Shown here: positions 23,155 to 32,780 of the stretch, one piece after another
Layout of the letters: each line of letters opens with the position of its first letter
How positions within the stretch are numbered: position 1 is the stretch's first letter
Source of the DNA: an uncultured Bacteroidales bacterium
GTDB taxonomy: Bacteria > Bacteroidota > Bacteroidia > Bacteroidales > P3
NCBI GenBank assembly: GCA_937876865.1
Contig: CALEFF010000026.1
Location: 1-39,137 of the forward strand
Direction: 5' to 3'
DNA: 39,137 nucleotides
Translations under genes and position numbers: made by a program
The notes under the pieces: generated by a model
Told to the model about the DNA's origin: nothing
Databases searched by the model: none
The model's input: only the letters and a program-made list of their open reading frames with translations

Positions 23155-25020
23155 ATGAAAAAAATTGACTACATTGATTTGGAAACTTCTATTGAAGATT
23201 TGATTGATAAAAGAGAATCCTCTGAAATAGAATTTAAGGCTGCAACGGGTGGATTTCCAAAATCTTTTTGGGAAACTTATTCTTCATTTGCAAATACTAA
23301 TGGAGGGACAATCATTCTTGGTGTAAAAGAGAAACAAGGAGAGTTTTTTGTAGATAATTTAACAGATGAGTTAATAGAAAAATATTTAAAAGAATTTTGG
23401 AGTGGAGTAAATAATAAGGATATTGTTAATTTGAATTTATTGAGCAATGATGATGTTGTTATTGTTGAAGTTAATGGTCAAAAAATTCTTTTATTCTACA
23501 TTCCTCGTGCCAAGAGAGAGCAACGTCCTATTTATCATTCTCCAAATCCATACAATGGAACGTATAAACGAAATTACGAAGGAGATTTTAAATGTACTGA
23601 GCAAGAGGTTAGACGTTTGTTTGCAGATGCAAATACTTCTATTTCGGCAGATTCTCGCATACTTACTAATTATTCTATTGATGACATAGACAAAGCATCT
23701 CTTGACCAATATAGGAGATTGTTTGATTTAGCAAAACCAGGACACACCTGGCTTGCATTAGACGATATTTCTTTATTAAAAAAATTAGGAGGATACAAAG
23801 TAGATAGGCAATCAGGAAAAGAAGGTTTTACTTTGGCAGGATTATTAATGTTTGGAAAAACCGAATCCATTACAGATCAAGCATGTCTTCCTCATTTCTT
23901 TTTAGATTATAGGGAATTAAGCGAAGATAATTCTGTTAGGTGGATAGATCGCATTTATCCCGATGGCACATGGGAAGCAAATCTTTTTCAGTTTTATAGA
24001 AGGGTTTTGCCAAAACTTCAAGAAATACTTCCCCTTCCCTTTCAATTAGATGGTGATACAAGAAAAGATGAAACTCCCGCTCACATTGCTGTTAGAGAAG
24101 CATTGATAAATACTTTAATTCACGCTGATTATTCTATAAACTCCTCAATAGTAATAACACGAAGTAGAAATGAATTAGTATTTTCTAATCCTGGGTGTTT
24201 ATTAGTTTCAAAACAACAATTTTACGAAGGCGGAGAAAGTGTTTGTAGAAATTTAGAATTACAAAAAATGTTTATGATGTTTGGTAAAGCAGAAAAGGCA
24301 GGTAGCGGTGCTGATAAAATTTTATCAGGTTGGAAACTTACAAATTGGAGATCACCAAATATTGAAGAAAAGAACAGACCCGATAAAGTTGTTTTAAAGA
24401 TGCCTTTGATTTCTATTTTAGATGATAAGGTAAAAGAAAAATTAGTAAAAATATTCGGCAAACAAATTCTAAATATTGAGCACAATAAAATTTTAACTTT
24501 GGCATTAGCCTTAACCGAAAGAGTGGTTTCTAATGAGAGTTTAAGATATATTTTAAATTTACACAAATATGACATAACTAAAATGTTAAAAGAACTATGT
24601 GTTGAAAACTATTTAATTTCAAAAGGGTTTGGTCGAGGTACTACTTACTGCATAAAAGAGGACACTAACCTTAATACCTTTAACACGAATATGGACAGCT
24701 CAAAAGCAAATATGGACAGCTCAAAGATAAATATGGACAGCTCAAAAGCAAATATGGACAGTAACCTTGCAAGTAAGAAAAGTAAAAAAACAAAACAACA
24801 AAGATGTAGCAAAACTGAATTATTTGAAAAAATAAGAGATTGTGCAAACGAATGGAAATCAGTAGAGGCTATTTCCTTTGAAATTGGTTACACAAAAAAA
24901 TATCTAAAAAATAACATTATTCCACAAATGATTAACAGCGGACTATTGGAACGACAATTCAAATTAGCAAACCACCCTAATCAAAGATACAAAAGAACAA
25001 ATAGAAAGGATAATAACTAA
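23155..25020 (+). CDS. AlbA_2 (Schlafen-like) domain protein with GHKL-type ATP-binding domain
   Basis: The protein has about 621 residues. Near the N-terminus is an AlbA_2 DNA/RNA-binding domain (ESSEIEFKAATGGFPKSFWE, then FANTNGGTIILGVKE). The middle has the HATPase_c_4 region typical of these proteins (AVREALINTLIHADY, NPGCLL, FGKAEKAGSGADKI). A repeat of NMDSSKA follows, and a C-terminal winged-helix-like part (ISFEIGYTKKYLKNNIIPQM). Such proteins are annotated as putative transcriptional regulators and some relatives occur in defence islands; the role here is unproven. The ATG at 23155 is preferred to the in-frame one at 22981 because domain homology begins there and a -7 box lies just upstream. 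It overlaps the convergent glycosyltransferase by 4 bases. Confidence 0.88.
   Translation: MKKIDYIDLETSIEDLIDKRESSEIEFKAATGGFPKSFWETYSSFANTNGGTIILGVKEKQGEFFVDNLTDELIEKYLKEFWSGVNNKDIVNLNLLSNDDVVIVEVNGQKILLFYIPRAKREQRPIYHSPNPYNGTYKRNYEGDFKCTEQEVRRLFADANTSISADSRILTNYSIDDIDKASLDQYRRLFDLAKPGHTWLALDDISLLKKLGGYKVDRQSGKEGFTLAGLLMFGKTESITDQACLPHFFLDYRELSEDNSVRWIDRIYPDGTWEANLFQFYRRVLPKLQEILPLPFQLDGDTRKDETPAHIAVREALINTLIHADYSINSSIVITRSRNELVFSNPGCLLVSKQQFYEGGESVCRNLELQKMFMMFGKAEKAGSGADKILSGWKLTNWRSPNIEEKNRPDKVVLKMPLISILDDKVKEKLVKIFGKQILNIEHNKILTLALALTERVVSNESLRYILNLHKYDITKMLKELCVENYLISKGFGRGTTYCIKEDTNLNTFNTNMDSSKANMDSSKINMDSSKANMDSNLASKKSKKTKQQRCSKTELFEKIRDCANEWKSVEAISFEIGYTKKYLKNNIIPQMINSGLLERQFKLANHPNQRYKRTNRKDNN
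24688..24764 (+). repeat. 21-bp in-frame tandem repeat
   Basis: ATGGACAGCTCAAAAGC-type units start at 24691, 24712, 24733 and (partial) 24754, exactly 21 bp apart, encoding NMDSSK(A/I) repeats. Copies are nearly identical, so they are young. Changes in copy number would keep the frame and alter the length of the linker before the C-terminal domain. Confidence 0.9.
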
Positions 25021-26021
25021 TTTTTTAATAGTTTTTCCACTACTATATTAAACTTTTCTTTGTTTTTTTCAATATCGGCGTAAGAGTCTGCAAAGATTTT
25101 GTTTTGTTTGAGAATTGAGGGAGTGTCTAACTCTAAAACTCTTTCTATATAATCGGCTTTTTCTATTTCTAAGTCGGAAACAACAAGACAATTTTCGTTG
25201 TTTTTCATTATTCCTTTATAGGCTGGCAAGTCGGAAACTATGCAAAGACATTCTCCGCTCATTGCTTCCAAAAGAGAGATAGGGAAACTATCGCTTTTAG
25301 GTAAAGAAATGTAAATCTTACTCTTTGCGTAATACTCGGCATTCTTCTCTTGCGAAAGCCAACCTACGAATTTTACCTTATTTTCTATGCCAAGTGATTG
25401 CGAAAGTTGTTGAAATTCTTTTTCTTTTCCTGTTGCGGCAACAACTAAACGCCAATCTTCAAACTCGGGCTTTGAAACAAAATTTGCAAAGGCTTTTATC
25501 ACCTCATCTATTCTATATAAAGGAGAATGCAAACGATTGGAGTAAATTATGTTTTCTTTTTTTTGTGCTTGAATTGGATTGATTCCAAGGTTTGCAAGTA
25601 GAATTTCGGAGTTTTTAGGGCAGTATTTTTGCATTTGTTCCAAAAGATAAGGACTTCCTGCATTGTATGCCTGAGAGTGTTTGAGGATATATTTTAACAT
25701 TGCTTTGTATATCCAGCCTTTTTTCGGCATTGTTAGAATATCGCTCCCTATTCCTATTGCGAAAGCTGGGATTTTCTTTCTTCTATTTGCCAATGTTGCA
25801 ACAAAAGACGTTAAATTGAGTTGATAAAGCACAAGAATGTCGTATTTATTACAAGATAAGATTTTTTTCACTTCTTTTAAGGCTGAGAAAAAATTACGAT
25901 GAGAAAAATCAATATTCTCGTTTATTAAATCGACTTGGTATTCTTCTGAGAAAAATTTACTTAATTTTATGGTAAGTATGCTTTTTGAGTTGCCAACTAT
26001 TAGCATTCGTTTATTCTTCAT
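25017..26021 (-). CDS. Glycosyltransferase family 4 protein
   Basis: The roughly 334-residue protein has the GT-B layout: an N-terminal acceptor half (RMLIVGNSKSILTIKLSKFF, then AFAIGIGSDILTMPKKG) and a C-terminal nucleotide-sugar half (KVKFVGWLSQEKNAEYYAKS, then SFPISLLEAMSGECLCIVS, which is the E-x7-E region). It should add a sugar during cell-surface polysaccharide assembly. It is the last gene of the six-gene operon and overlaps the WbpM-like gene by 11 bases from the ATG at 26021; a longer frame to 26033 begins with TTG. Sugar and linkage cannot be read. Confidence 0.9.
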   Translation of the reverse strand: MKNKRMLIVGNSKSILTIKLSKFFSEEYQVDLINENIDFSHRNFFSALKEVKKILSCNKYDILVLYQLNLTSFVATLANRRKKIPAFAIGIGSDILTMPKKGWIYKAMLKYILKHSQAYNAGSPYLLEQMQKYCPKNSEILLANLGINPIQAQKKENIIYSNRLHSPLYRIDEVIKAFANFVSKPEFEDWRLVVAATGKEKEFQQLSQSLGIENKVKFVGWLSQEKNAEYYAKSKIYISLPKSDSFPISLLEAMSGECLCIVSDLPAYKGIMKNNENCLVVSDLEIEKADYIERVLELDTPSILKQNKIFADSYADIEKNKEKFNIVVEKLLKN

Positions 26022-27951
26022 CGGCTTTGTCAAGTTGAGAGTAAATACTATTGTTGCTCTTGTAGGTTTTTACTAATTGTTTTATATTGCCAACGATTTC
26101 AAAGTCTTGTTTATCGCTTTTTTGTTGTAATATTTCTTGCATTTTCTCAATAGAAGTCTTCACTAAGTCAAGGTCAATTTCTTGATGTTTTGCTTTGAAG
26201 ATTTTTTTGTGATAGGTTGGAAGAGTGTTTTCGCTTTCGCAAAGAAGTTCTTCATAGAGTTTTTCTCCGTTTCTAAGACCTGAGAAAACAATATCAATAT
26301 CTTCGTATGGTTTTAAGCCCGAAAGTTTTATCATTCTTTCTGCAAGGTCAAGAATTTTTACCGGTTTACCCATGTCAAATAGGAATATTTCTCCTCCTTG
26401 TCCCATTGTTGCAGCTTCTAACACCAATCGGCTTGCTTCGGGTATTGTCATAAAATAGCGAGTGATGTCTTTATGAGTTACAGTCAAAGGACCTCCTTTT
26501 AAAATCTGTTGTTTAAAAAGAGGTATCACGCTTCCGTTACTGCCTAATACGTTTCCAAAACGAGTTGTTATGAATTTTGTTTTATTATTCTCTTGCGAAT
26601 CTAATTGTTTTATGTAGATTTCAGCATAACGCTTTGTTGCTCCCATTACATTTGTTGGATTCACAGCCTTATCTGTTGAAATCATTATGAATTTCTCCAC
26701 ATTAAACTCTTGCGAAAGGTCGGCTACGTTTTTTGTTCCTATGATATTTACACTTGCTGCCTCGTATGGAGAACGTTCCATCATAGGAACGTGTTTATAA
26801 GCCGCAGCGTGAAAGACTATATCTATATTATATTTCTCAAAAATATCTCTTAGACGTTTCTTATCTCTAACATCTGCTATTTCTATATACTTTTCTATTT
26901 GCGGATATTTGTTTGTGATTTCGTTTTCTATGTGAAAAAGTGGTGTTTCAGCTTGATCAAGAAAAATAAGACGAGAAGAATAAGCAGAAAGTTGTCTTAC
27001 GATTTCGCTTCCTATGCTTCCTGCTGCTCCTGTAACAAGAATTGTTTTTCCTTGCATTTGTTGAGCAATGATTTCACGATTTATGTTGATTTCTTCCCTA
27101 CCTAAAAGGTCTTCTATTTGGATTTCGGTTATTTGATTAGCATTTAATTTTCCCTCACTCCACGTTTTGATTGGCGGAACGGTCAAAACCTTTACATTAT
27201 TGGCATGACAGAGTTCAAATATCTCGTTTTTTCTCTCGGTGCTTATTCTATTTGTTGCTATAATCAATTGGTCAATGTCTTTGTACTTTATTAAATATTC
27301 TTGTTTGTCTCTTCCGTAGATTTTTTGTCCGAAAATGGTTTTCCCTTGCAAGTTTAGATCATCGTCAATAAAACCTTTTATGTAGTATTTTCTTGTTCCA
27401 CTTATTAAGGTGTTTGCAGTAGCAGTCCCTGTTCTTCCTGCTCCAAAAATAATAACTTGTGTATTGAGTTCAGTGTTGATTCCTGATTTGTATGCTTTTT
27501 CAAACAACCAACGAACAAACATTCTAAACATAAATAGCCCAATAAAACATACCCCTGCATTGACAAGAATCAATTCTTTTGGAATATAGTCTTTGCCTAT
27601 GTTTAATTTGTATATTATATTTGCTAAAAATAAAAGAATTGTAGGAATTAAAATTGCAAGAAGTATTCGTAGCATATCAGAAAACGAAGAATAACGAATT
27701 ACGCTTTTGTTTATGCGAAACAAATGTAGGAATATGTTTATGCTAAGAAAAGTAATAATTATGAATCGAAGAGAATAGTTGTCAAAAGGAAAGTTAAACC
27801 ATATTTCTTTTAACGATAGCAATACTCCTGATATGATTATAGAGAACAAGATTATGAAAGAATCTATCAAAGATATTATCCAAGAAGGAATATATCTCTT
27901 ATTCATAAACCTATCTATAAACTTTAACATTTTGTGGTAAAGACGATTCAT
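26011..27951 (-). CDS. WbpM/CapD-like membrane nucleotide-sugar 4,6-dehydratase
   Basis: The 646-residue protein has about four N-terminal membrane helices (to roughly residue 150), a first Rossmann-like domain (VIIFGAGRTGTATANTL) and a C-terminal SDR domain with NAD motif TGAAGSIGSE, AAAYKHVPMMERSPYEAA, and the active-site region STDKAVNPTNVMGATKR. The Met in place of the usual SDR Tyr is typical of the WbpM/PglF/CapD group. The usual reaction is UDP-GlcNAc to a 4-keto-6-deoxy sugar, the first step to QuiNAc, FucNAc or bacillosamine. It sits in the polysaccharide operon, 4 bases after the FAD/Fe-S gene. Confidence 0.93.
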   Translation of the reverse strand: MNRLYHKMLKFIDRFMNKRYIPSWIISLIDSFIILFSIIISGVLLSLKEIWFNFPFDNYSLRFIIITFLSINIFLHLFRINKSVIRYSSFSDMLRILLAILIPTILLFLANIIYKLNIGKDYIPKELILVNAGVCFIGLFMFRMFVRWLFEKAYKSGINTELNTQVIIFGAGRTGTATANTLISGTRKYYIKGFIDDDLNLQGKTIFGQKIYGRDKQEYLIKYKDIDQLIIATNRISTERKNEIFELCHANNVKVLTVPPIKTWSEGKLNANQITEIQIEDLLGREEININREIIAQQMQGKTILVTGAAGSIGSEIVRQLSAYSSRLIFLDQAETPLFHIENEITNKYPQIEKYIEIADVRDKKRLRDIFEKYNIDIVFHAAAYKHVPMMERSPYEAASVNIIGTKNVADLSQEFNVEKFIMISTDKAVNPTNVMGATKRYAEIYIKQLDSQENNKTKFITTRFGNVLGSNGSVIPLFKQQILKGGPLTVTHKDITRYFMTIPEASRLVLEAATMGQGGEIFLFDMGKPVKILDLAERMIKLSGLKPYEDIDIVFSGLRNGEKLYEELLCESENTLPTYHKKIFKAKHQEIDLDLVKTSIEKMQEILQQKSDKQDFEIVGNIKQLVKTYKSNNSIYSQLDKADEE

Positions 27952-27955
27952 AATT

Positions 27956-30841
27956 TTATTTTGTTTTTAAGGCGTTATACATTATTTCAATCGGGTGAAG
28001 GGCTTTTCTTTGAGTGAAATGCTTTATTTGCTCTCTGCAACTTGTTCCCGGTGCAGAAATTATTGTTGATTTATCTGCTTTGTTTATTGCTTTTGTAAGA
28101 TGCAAATCGGCAATTTGTTTGCTTTTTTCGTAATGCCGTTTTTCATATCCATAACTTCCTGCCATTCCACAACAACCGCTTGGAATAACCTCAACACTAT
28201 AATTCTTAGGAAGTGAAAGCATTTTCTCCATATATTCTGTTCCTATAAGAGCCTTTTGTTGACAATGCCCATGAAGTAGGATTTTTTCAGCCTTTTGAGT
28301 AAATTGTTCTTCTCTTATGTTGTTTTCTTCTATTTCTTTGGCTATAAACTCATCGAAAAGATAGATATTAGAATTTAATTGCTCTATATTTTCCTCTACA
28401 AGCGAAGGATATTCATCACGAAAGCTAAGAAGACTTGACGGCTCAATGCCTACTAATACGTTTTCAGAGTTTATTAGATTTTTTATCTTGTCTATGTTTT
28501 GTTTTGCAAGCTTTTTAGCACGTTTTACCATACCTTTGCTTATGAAAGTACGTCCACTATCTTTTATAGGAGCAATTTCTATCTTGTAACCTAAGGCTTG
28601 GAAAAGTTTTATGGCTATTTCAGCAATTTTACTATCTTGCAAAGCCGAAAACTCATCAATAAAAAGATAGATTTTCTTTATTTGCTTTTGTAAAGAGGAG
28701 TTTTCTATTTGTTTTTTAAAGTTTATTTTCTCTATTGTAGGCAATGCTCTTTGTGGAGCAAAGCCCATAATTTGCTTTATTAAAGAAGAAGTAAGAGAAT
28801 TTCTTACTGCAAAATTATAAACAAAAGGAATATTGCGAAAACATCTCTGAATTTGTGGCAAATATCCTATTAAAAGAATATTTAAAGGATAATATGTCGC
28901 ATCATAATAGTGTTGCAGAAATTCGCTTTTTAGTTTTGTTATATCAACATTTGAAGGGCATTCGCTTTTGCAAGCCTTACACATTAGACAATCGTCCAAT
29001 ATTTTTTTAATTTCTTTGTCATTAAACGGATTTTCTTTGGTTGGAAACGATAGTTTTTCTCTTAAAATATTTGCTCTTGCTCTTGGTGTTTGGCTTTCAT
29101 CATTTGTGATTTGAAAAGTAGGACACATCTTGCCTCCTGCTTGCAAAGATTTGCGACAATCTGCCGAACCGTTGCATTGTTCTATTGCACAAAGAAATCC
29201 TTTTTGATTTTCAAAAGAGTAATATGTAGTTATATTCTTTGGATTTATTCCTTCGTATCTCAAAGACGTATTCATCTTTGGAGTATCTATGATTTTGCCT
29301 CGATTAAACACATTTTCCGCATCCCAAACTTCTTTCATCTCTTTCATCAAACCATAGATTCTCTCTCCATACATTAGAGGAATCCACTCTCCTCTTAGTC
29401 TTCCGTCTCCGTGTTCACCACTTAATGAACCACGATGTTTTTTTACCAAAAGAGCTACGTCCTTACTTAGATTATAAAAGCGTTCTACGTCTTCTTTCTT
29501 TTTAAGATTAAGAATTGGACGAAGGTGTAATTCTCCTGTTGCTATGTGTGCGTGATAAACACATTTAAGATTATAAAAAGAGAGTATGTTTTCAAATTCT
29601 GAAAGGTAGGAAGGCAAACGTTTTGGCGAAACTGCTGTGTCTTCAATTACAGAAACTGGTTTATAATCTCCTGCAACATTTGTCAAAAGTCCTAAACCTG
29701 CTTTTCTAAGTTCCCAAACCCTGCTGATTTTTTCATCATATATTATAGGAAAAGCGTATGCCGATGAATTTTCTTTAAAATCCGAGATTGTTTCTTGCAG
29801 TTTAGCTTGAAGTTTTTCTTCACTTTCTTCTGCAAACTCTATAATAAGAATTGCTTTTGGCTTGCCTTCTATAAAGAAAGTATTTTGTTTTTGAGTAGGA
29901 TTGCGATACGCTGCCTCAATTATGTTGTTATCCATAAGTTCAACAGCCATAGGAGAATGTCTTAGGGCAATTAAATTTCCTGTAAAGCTATCTTTCAACT
30001 CCAAAAAGTGAATACAGATTACTGCTTTATGCTTTGGAGGAAGCGAAACTAAGTTTAATTTAAATTCTGTTGCAAATCCAAGCGTTCCTTCGCTACCTGC
30101 AAAGAGTTTTGCAAGGTTTGGATTAGGGTTTTCTATCAAACTATCTAAGGCATAGCCATTATTTCTACGGCTAACTTCTTTTTCTGGAAAGTTCTCTATG
30201 ATTTCTTTCTTTAAATCTTCGTTTGAATAGGTAGATTCTATGTATTTGTAAATTTTTCCTTCTAAATCATTTTGCTGTGCTTTTGCTGAAAATTCTTCTT
30301 TGCTATATTGCTTTAACAAAACTTGTTTTCCGTCTGCGAGAATCACTTTTGCCTCCAATAAATGATCTCTTGCCGAGCCATAAACCAAGGAATGAAGTCC
30401 ACAAGAGTTGTTTCCTACCATTCCTCCTATGCAACAACGATTTGCTGTTGAGGTTTCGGGACCAAAAAGCAAGTTATATTGTTTTAAGTATTGATTTAGT
30501 TGTTGTAAAACTACACCTGCTTGTACCCTAACCCATTTTTCTTGGGCATTTACCTCCAAAATTTGATTTAAATTCTTGCTTACATCAACTACAATGCCTG
30601 CTCCAACAACTTGTCCTGCAAGAGAAGTACCTGCCGCTCTTGGAATAAGAAAAGTATTGTGAGTTTTACAAAAATCAAGTAGTAGTTTTATATCTTGATA
30701 ATAGTCTTTTTCGGCAATGAAAACTGCAAGTGGTTTTTCTCTATAAGCAGAAGCATCAGTAGAGTAGAGAATTAGTGTTGCTTCATCTAATTTTAATTCT
30801 CCTTTAAGTTGAGTTTTTAATTCTTTTAGTGCATTTATCAT
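27956..30841 (-). CDS. FAD-linked oxidase fused to Fe-S/CCG domains (D-2-hydroxyacid dehydrogenase, YdiJ-like)
   Basis: The 961-residue protein fuses a GlcD-type half (FAD-binding PRAAGTSLAGQVVG; GPETSTANRCCIGGMVGNNS; C-terminal oxidase domain with SGEHGDGRLRGEWI) to a GlcF-type half. The latter has a Cys cluster near residue 550 (CAIEQCNGSADCRKSL), a 4Fe-4S motif CLMCKACKSECP near 615, and a CCG redox motif CCGMAGSYGYEK near 890. YdiJ-like enzymes oxidise D-lactate, D-2-hydroxyglutarate or similar acids and pass electrons to the respiratory chain. The ATG at 30841 is used (TTG at 30844 rejected); it overlaps the FemAB-like stop by one base (TGATG). In this operon D-2-hydroxyglutarate is a plausible substrate. 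Confidence 0.9.
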   Translation of the reverse strand: MINALKELKTQLKGELKLDEATLILYSTDASAYREKPLAVFIAEKDYYQDIKLLLDFCKTHNTFLIPRAAGTSLAGQVVGAGIVVDVSKNLNQILEVNAQEKWVRVQAGVVLQQLNQYLKQYNLLFGPETSTANRCCIGGMVGNNSCGLHSLVYGSARDHLLEAKVILADGKQVLLKQYSKEEFSAKAQQNDLEGKIYKYIESTYSNEDLKKEIIENFPEKEVSRRNNGYALDSLIENPNPNLAKLFAGSEGTLGFATEFKLNLVSLPPKHKAVICIHFLELKDSFTGNLIALRHSPMAVELMDNNIIEAAYRNPTQKQNTFFIEGKPKAILIIEFAEESEEKLQAKLQETISDFKENSSAYAFPIIYDEKISRVWELRKAGLGLLTNVAGDYKPVSVIEDTAVSPKRLPSYLSEFENILSFYNLKCVYHAHIATGELHLRPILNLKKKEDVERFYNLSKDVALLVKKHRGSLSGEHGDGRLRGEWIPLMYGERIYGLMKEMKEVWDAENVFNRGKIIDTPKMNTSLRYEGINPKNITTYYSFENQKGFLCAIEQCNGSADCRKSLQAGGKMCPTFQITNDESQTPRARANILREKLSFPTKENPFNDKEIKKILDDCLMCKACKSECPSNVDITKLKSEFLQHYYDATYYPLNILLIGYLPQIQRCFRNIPFVYNFAVRNSLTSSLIKQIMGFAPQRALPTIEKINFKKQIENSSLQKQIKKIYLFIDEFSALQDSKIAEIAIKLFQALGYKIEIAPIKDSGRTFISKGMVKRAKKLAKQNIDKIKNLINSENVLVGIEPSSLLSFRDEYPSLVEENIEQLNSNIYLFDEFIAKEIEENNIREEQFTQKAEKILLHGHCQQKALIGTEYMEKMLSLPKNYSVEVIPSGCCGMAGSYGYEKRHYEKSKQIADLHLTKAINKADKSTIISAPGTSCREQIKHFTQRKALHPIEIMYNALKTK

Positions 30842-31758
30842 CAATATATTCTTTTATAGAAAAAACTTCCTATTCGTTTCGATACTCCAAAGGGCAACAA
30901 TCGCCAAAGTTTCTTTAATAATTTGTTGTCTCTTATGTTTTTGGTTTTATGAGAATTGCTCCAATAAAGTGGAATCTCTATCGGGTGAAAATGTCTTTTG
31001 AAATCGTGTACGCTACTTGAACGAGTGCTTCTTCCAAGGTAATAACTCTCGGCTTTTTCTTGCAAAGAAAACCTCATCATTTCATAATGCAAAGCATAAG
31101 AAGTGTATAAGTTATTGTAATTTTGGTCAGTTGCAAAAAGAGCATTTTCAAAACTTTTTTCATCTCTACGCATCAAAGTCGCTGCTCCAATAGGCATTTT
31201 ATTATAGTATGCAACAAAAATCTTGCCTGCTTGTAATTTCAAAAGTTTTTTAACAGATGATTTGTCAGAAAAAGGACTTCCAAGTTCAAACATTCGTTTT
31301 GAATATACTTTATAAAAATCTCTTATAAGATGTTTACCTGTTGTTTTAACCTCTATGCCTAAGGAGAAAGTTTTTCTTATTTTTCGTCTTACGTTTGAAG
31401 AAAAAACAGAAAACAAATCTTCTTTCAACTCTATTTTAAAGTTCAATTTATCGGCATAAACATTAGATGAAAAGGCCTTTCTATCTCTTATTTCCCAATG
31501 TATATTTTTTGTACAAAAAAGATTACCATCTTGCGTTTCAATAAGTGAAAAAGGCGGAGTTTCTCTGTACGAAGACAAATCTGTTTGCACGTATGCTTCA
31601 CTGCAATGAGGAAGAGCAATCCATTTTCCTCTACATTTACACATAAACAAAAGTACACGCTTACCACTTGAATATTCTAATGGTATTTTGTGTACTTTCA
31701 GATTGTGAAGTCTTTCAAAAATTTTTATAAAACTATCACCGCAAACAAGTTCTATCAT
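30841..31758 (-). CDS. FemAB-like GNAT acyl/aminoacyltransferase
   Basis: The 305-residue protein belongs to the FemAB/BioF2-type GNAT superfamily. FSSNVRRKIRKTFSLGIEVK is the N-terminal GNAT half; GKIFVAYYNKMPIGAATLMR is the acetyl-CoA-type core; YYLGRSTRSSSVHDFKRHF near the C-terminus is shared with FemAB-like proteins of polysaccharide and exosortase loci. It would add an acyl or aminoacyl group to a glycan or lipid-linked sugar; the donor is unknown. It lies 7 bases after the WbpB-like gene and is coupled to the FAD/Fe-S gene by TGATG. Confidence 0.8.
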   Translation of the reverse strand: MIELVCGDSFIKIFERLHNLKVHKIPLEYSSGKRVLLFMCKCRGKWIALPHCSEAYVQTDLSSYRETPPFSLIETQDGNLFCTKNIHWEIRDRKAFSSNVYADKLNFKIELKEDLFSVFSSNVRRKIRKTFSLGIEVKTTGKHLIRDFYKVYSKRMFELGSPFSDKSSVKKLLKLQAGKIFVAYYNKMPIGAATLMRRDEKSFENALFATDQNYNNLYTSYALHYEMMRFSLQEKAESYYLGRSTRSSSVHDFKRHFHPIEIPLYWSNSHKTKNIRDNKLLKKLWRLLPFGVSKRIGSFFYKRIY

Positions 31759-31765
31759 ATTTTAC

Positions 31766-32731
31766 TTATCTGTAAAAAGGATGTGTTGTAAGAGGTAAGG
31801 CTGCAAGCGGGTGATAATCTCCTTTCAATCCTATTGCTCTTGTATTTCTTATGTCGTGAACAATCTTTATGCTTTGATATGCTTGATCTAATCCAAAACC
31901 TTCGCCTGCTAAGATTTTTTTGTAACTTTCTGTGTGAAGTTCTGTAAAGCCATCTGAAAATTCTATTTCCTTTCCGTCCATCTCCATCTTACGATAAGTT
32001 CTTTTTCCTTGCTCTATGGCTTGTTTTGGCAAAGTATCAGCATTTATAGACATAAAATATCTTACTCTTGCTTTTTCAAAACGCAACAAACCTGCTGCTC
32101 TGTCGTGTTCATATATGTGAACGATGTTTTCTTGTATGTTTCCAAATATCCAAGAAAGCATATCGTAGAAGTGAACACCAATATTTGTTGCAACTCCACC
32201 CGATTTGCTTGAATCTCCCTTCCAAGAAGTGTAGTACCACAAGCCACGAGAGGTAATATATGTTAAATCCACATCGTAAACCTTGTCTTTTGGTCCGTTA
32301 TCAATCATATTTTTCCATTCTATGATTGCAGGATGAAGTCTTAGTTGCAAGATATTATAGACTTTTTTGCCTGTTTGTTCTTCCATTTTTTGCAATGCGT
32401 CAATATTCCAAGGATTAAGCACAAGAGGTTTTTCACATATTACATCTGCTCCTGCTCTTAGACCAAAACGAATATGAGAATCGTGAAGATAGTTAGGAGT
32501 ACAAACGCTCACATAATCTAATCTATCTTTTGTGTGTTTGATTTTTTCAACAAATCTATCAAATCTTTCATATTCTGTATAGAATGAACATTGAGGAAAA
32601 TAACTATCCATTATTCCTACGCTATCGCTTTTATCCAAAGCAACAACTAAGTTATTTCCTGTTTCTTTTATTGCTTTTAAGTGTCGAGGTGCAATATATC
32701 CTCCTACACCTATAATTCCAAAGTTTTTCAT
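31766..32731 (-). CDS. wbpB: Gfo/Idh/MocA oxidoreductase, WbpB/WlbA-like UDP-GlcNAcA 3-dehydrogenase
   Basis: The 321-residue protein starts KNFGIIGVGGYIAPRHLKAI with the NAD-binding Gly motif, followed by VALDKSDSVGIMDSYFPQ, both characteristic of WbpB/WlbA. CEKPLVLNP is the usual Gfo/Idh motif with catalytic Lys, and GGVATNIGVHFYDML carries the catalytic His region. WbpB oxidises C3 of UDP-GlcNAc uronate, using 2-oxoglutarate to regenerate its NAD and releasing D-2-hydroxyglutarate, ahead of amination by WbpE. It lies between the WbpD-like and FemAB-like genes. WbpA, WbpE and WbpI partners are not in the window. Confidence 0.88.
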   Translation of the reverse strand: MKNFGIIGVGGYIAPRHLKAIKETGNNLVVALDKSDSVGIMDSYFPQCSFYTEYERFDRFVEKIKHTKDRLDYVSVCTPNYLHDSHIRFGLRAGADVICEKPLVLNPWNIDALQKMEEQTGKKVYNILQLRLHPAIIEWKNMIDNGPKDKVYDVDLTYITSRGLWYYTSWKGDSSKSGGVATNIGVHFYDMLSWIFGNIQENIVHIYEHDRAAGLLRFEKARVRYFMSINADTLPKQAIEQGKRTYRKMEMDGKEIEFSDGFTELHTESYKKILAGEGFGLDQAYQSIKIVHDIRNTRAIGLKGDYHPLAALPLTTHPFYR

Positions 32732-32780
32732 TTTTCTTTCTATTTCTAAGATATATCTTGCAAAGATATTATTTTATTTT

